This document shows positions 63,353 to 64,000 of a stretch of 64,000 nucleotides of DNA, one piece after another. How positions within the stretch are numbered: the stretch's first letter is position 1; each line of letters opens with the position of its first letter. The DNA is from Pedobacter sp. PF22-3 (GTDB lineage: Bacteria > Bacteroidota > Bacteroidia > Sphingobacteriales > Sphingobacteriaceae), in NCBI RefSeq assembly GCF_026239555.1, contig NZ_JAPIVP010000002.1:62001-126000 (forward strand), read 5' to 3'. The notes beneath the pieces were generated by a model. That model was not told the origin of the DNA. It was given only the letters and a program-made list of their open reading frames with translations, and did not search any database. Both the position numbers and the translations under genes were made by a program.

Positions 63353-64000
63353 TTAATTTGCAGAAAGCGCGTCTATTTTTTTTACTACATCAATTAAACG
63401 GCTGCTGTAACCATATTCATTATCATACCAGCCCACTACTTTAACCAGATCGCCAACAATTGATGTTAATAGCGAATCGAATATACACGAATGTGGATTA
63501 TTGATAATATCGATCGAAACAATCGGATCTTCGGTATACTGAATAAGATCTTTCAATTCATTTTCTGCAGCATATTTAAAAGCCAAATTAATTTCTTCAA
63601 TGGTGGTTTTCTTCTTTAGCAGACAGGTAAAATCAGTTAAAGATCCATTTAAAACCGGAACCCTGATGCCCGCTCCACCCAAACGGCCATCCAATTCGGG
63701 AAAAATATGGGTAATGGCTTTTGCTGCTCCGGTAGTAGTGGGAATGATAGAAGATGAAGCTGCCCTTGCTCTACGCAGATCTTTGTGGTTGGCATCATGC
63801 AAATTCTGATCGCCCGTCATGGAATGGATGGTGGTAATATAACCTTCCTCAACGCCCCAGTTGTCATTCAAAATTTTAATCATGGGCGCAATATTATTGG
63901 TTGTACAGCTGGCATTAGATAACACAGGACTCTTTAAATCAATCTGATCGTCGTTTACGCCCAATACCACCATGGGAATATCTTCGGCAGCCGGAGCAGA
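63353..64000 (-). CDS. Second glyceraldehyde-3-phosphate dehydrogenase, C-terminal part (continues past the window)
   Basis: Reading leftwards from the edge the frame gives SAPAAEDIPMVVLGVND, then the catalytic [29 protein letters not shown] and WYDNEYGYSSRL. Sequence clearly differs from the gap gene at 7675 (CTTNN instead of CTTNC, and GDQNLHD instead of ATQKTVD), so it is a distinct GAPDH paralogue, perhaps biosynthetic (gapB-like) or an erythrose-4-phosphate dehydrogenase. The N-terminal NAD-binding region is outside the window. The frame is open to the edge, so the internal ATG at 63973 is not the start. Confidence 0.85.
   Translation of the reverse strand, partial: SAPAAEDIPMVVLGVNDDQIDLKSPVLSNASCTTNNIAPMIKILNDNWGVEEGYITTIHSMTGDQNLHDANHKDLRRARAASSSIIPTTTGAAKAITHIFPELDGRLGGAGIRVPVLNGSLTDFTCLLKKKTTIEEINLAFKYAAENELKDLIQYTEDPIVSIDIINNPHSCIFDSLLTSIVGDLVKVVGWYDNEYGYSSRLIDVVKKIDALSAN

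Overview
The window comes from a Bacteroidota genome, most likely a Sphingobacteriaceae member close to Pedobacter. This rests on moderately AT-rich DNA, start sites that mostly lack Shine-Dalgarno sequences, many promoter boxes of the phylum type TAnnTTTG, a TonB-dependent receptor with an N-terminal carboxypeptidase-like domain, an Hc1-type histone-like protein and a Bacteroidota-style division cluster. The species assignment is inference. No rRNA, tRNA, CRISPR array, transposase or prophage was recognised.

Layout. 1-191 holds the start of an alpha-L-rhamnosidase-like gene. 342-3774 carries ribE, a biotin carboxylase gene and ltaE. 3873-9260 is a carbon-control region: a sugar kinase, a Nudix/winged-helix regulator, and an operon of pfkA, a kinase-like protein and gap, followed by a short RNA-like transcript. 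9341-14339 is accessory: a DUF4157 protein, a GAF histidine kinase, a Crp/Fnr regulator and a sigma-region-2-only protein. 14581-19601 holds a second candidate small RNA and the glycogen genes (glgB and a GH31 glucosidase). 19698-20374 is a decaying hipBST locus. 20489-27379 has a TonB receptor, a penicillin-acylase-family enzyme and a LuxE-like protein. 27383-33143 is a metal (zinc) homeostasis block. 33677-42060 contains housekeeping genes (tyrS, ligA, dapA), an esterase, a histone-like gene and an alpha-oxoamine synthase. 42225-58710 is a complete-looking dcw cluster from mraZ to ftsZ, without murF. 59208-64000 ends with a PepSY protein, pgk, an acetyltransferase, a DoxX-like protein and a second, partial GAPDH gene.

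How the genes work together. Four copies of an inverted repeat GTGTA-N5-TACAC lie before the sugar kinase, between the Nudix regulator and pfkA, at the promoter of the short RNA, and before the GH31/glgB operon. This suggests one regulator, probably the Nudix protein, coordinating upper glycolysis, glycogen/glucan metabolism and a small RNA. A separate inverted repeat GCAA-N5-TTGC sits on both divergent promoters of the metal block. That block has a MerC protein, a tiny lipoprotein, a LolD/FtsX-type ABC transporter, three paralogous CxxC secreted proteins, a Fur-family regulator and, facing them, a CobW-type metallochaperone. It looks like a zinc-starvation system.

The gaps hold two kinds of unexplained repeat: palindromic elements with CGTCA...TGACG ends, and low-complexity tracts built from reiterated short words. 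The latter fill nearly all longer gaps in the dcw cluster and appear to have become the N-terminus of the biotin carboxylase.
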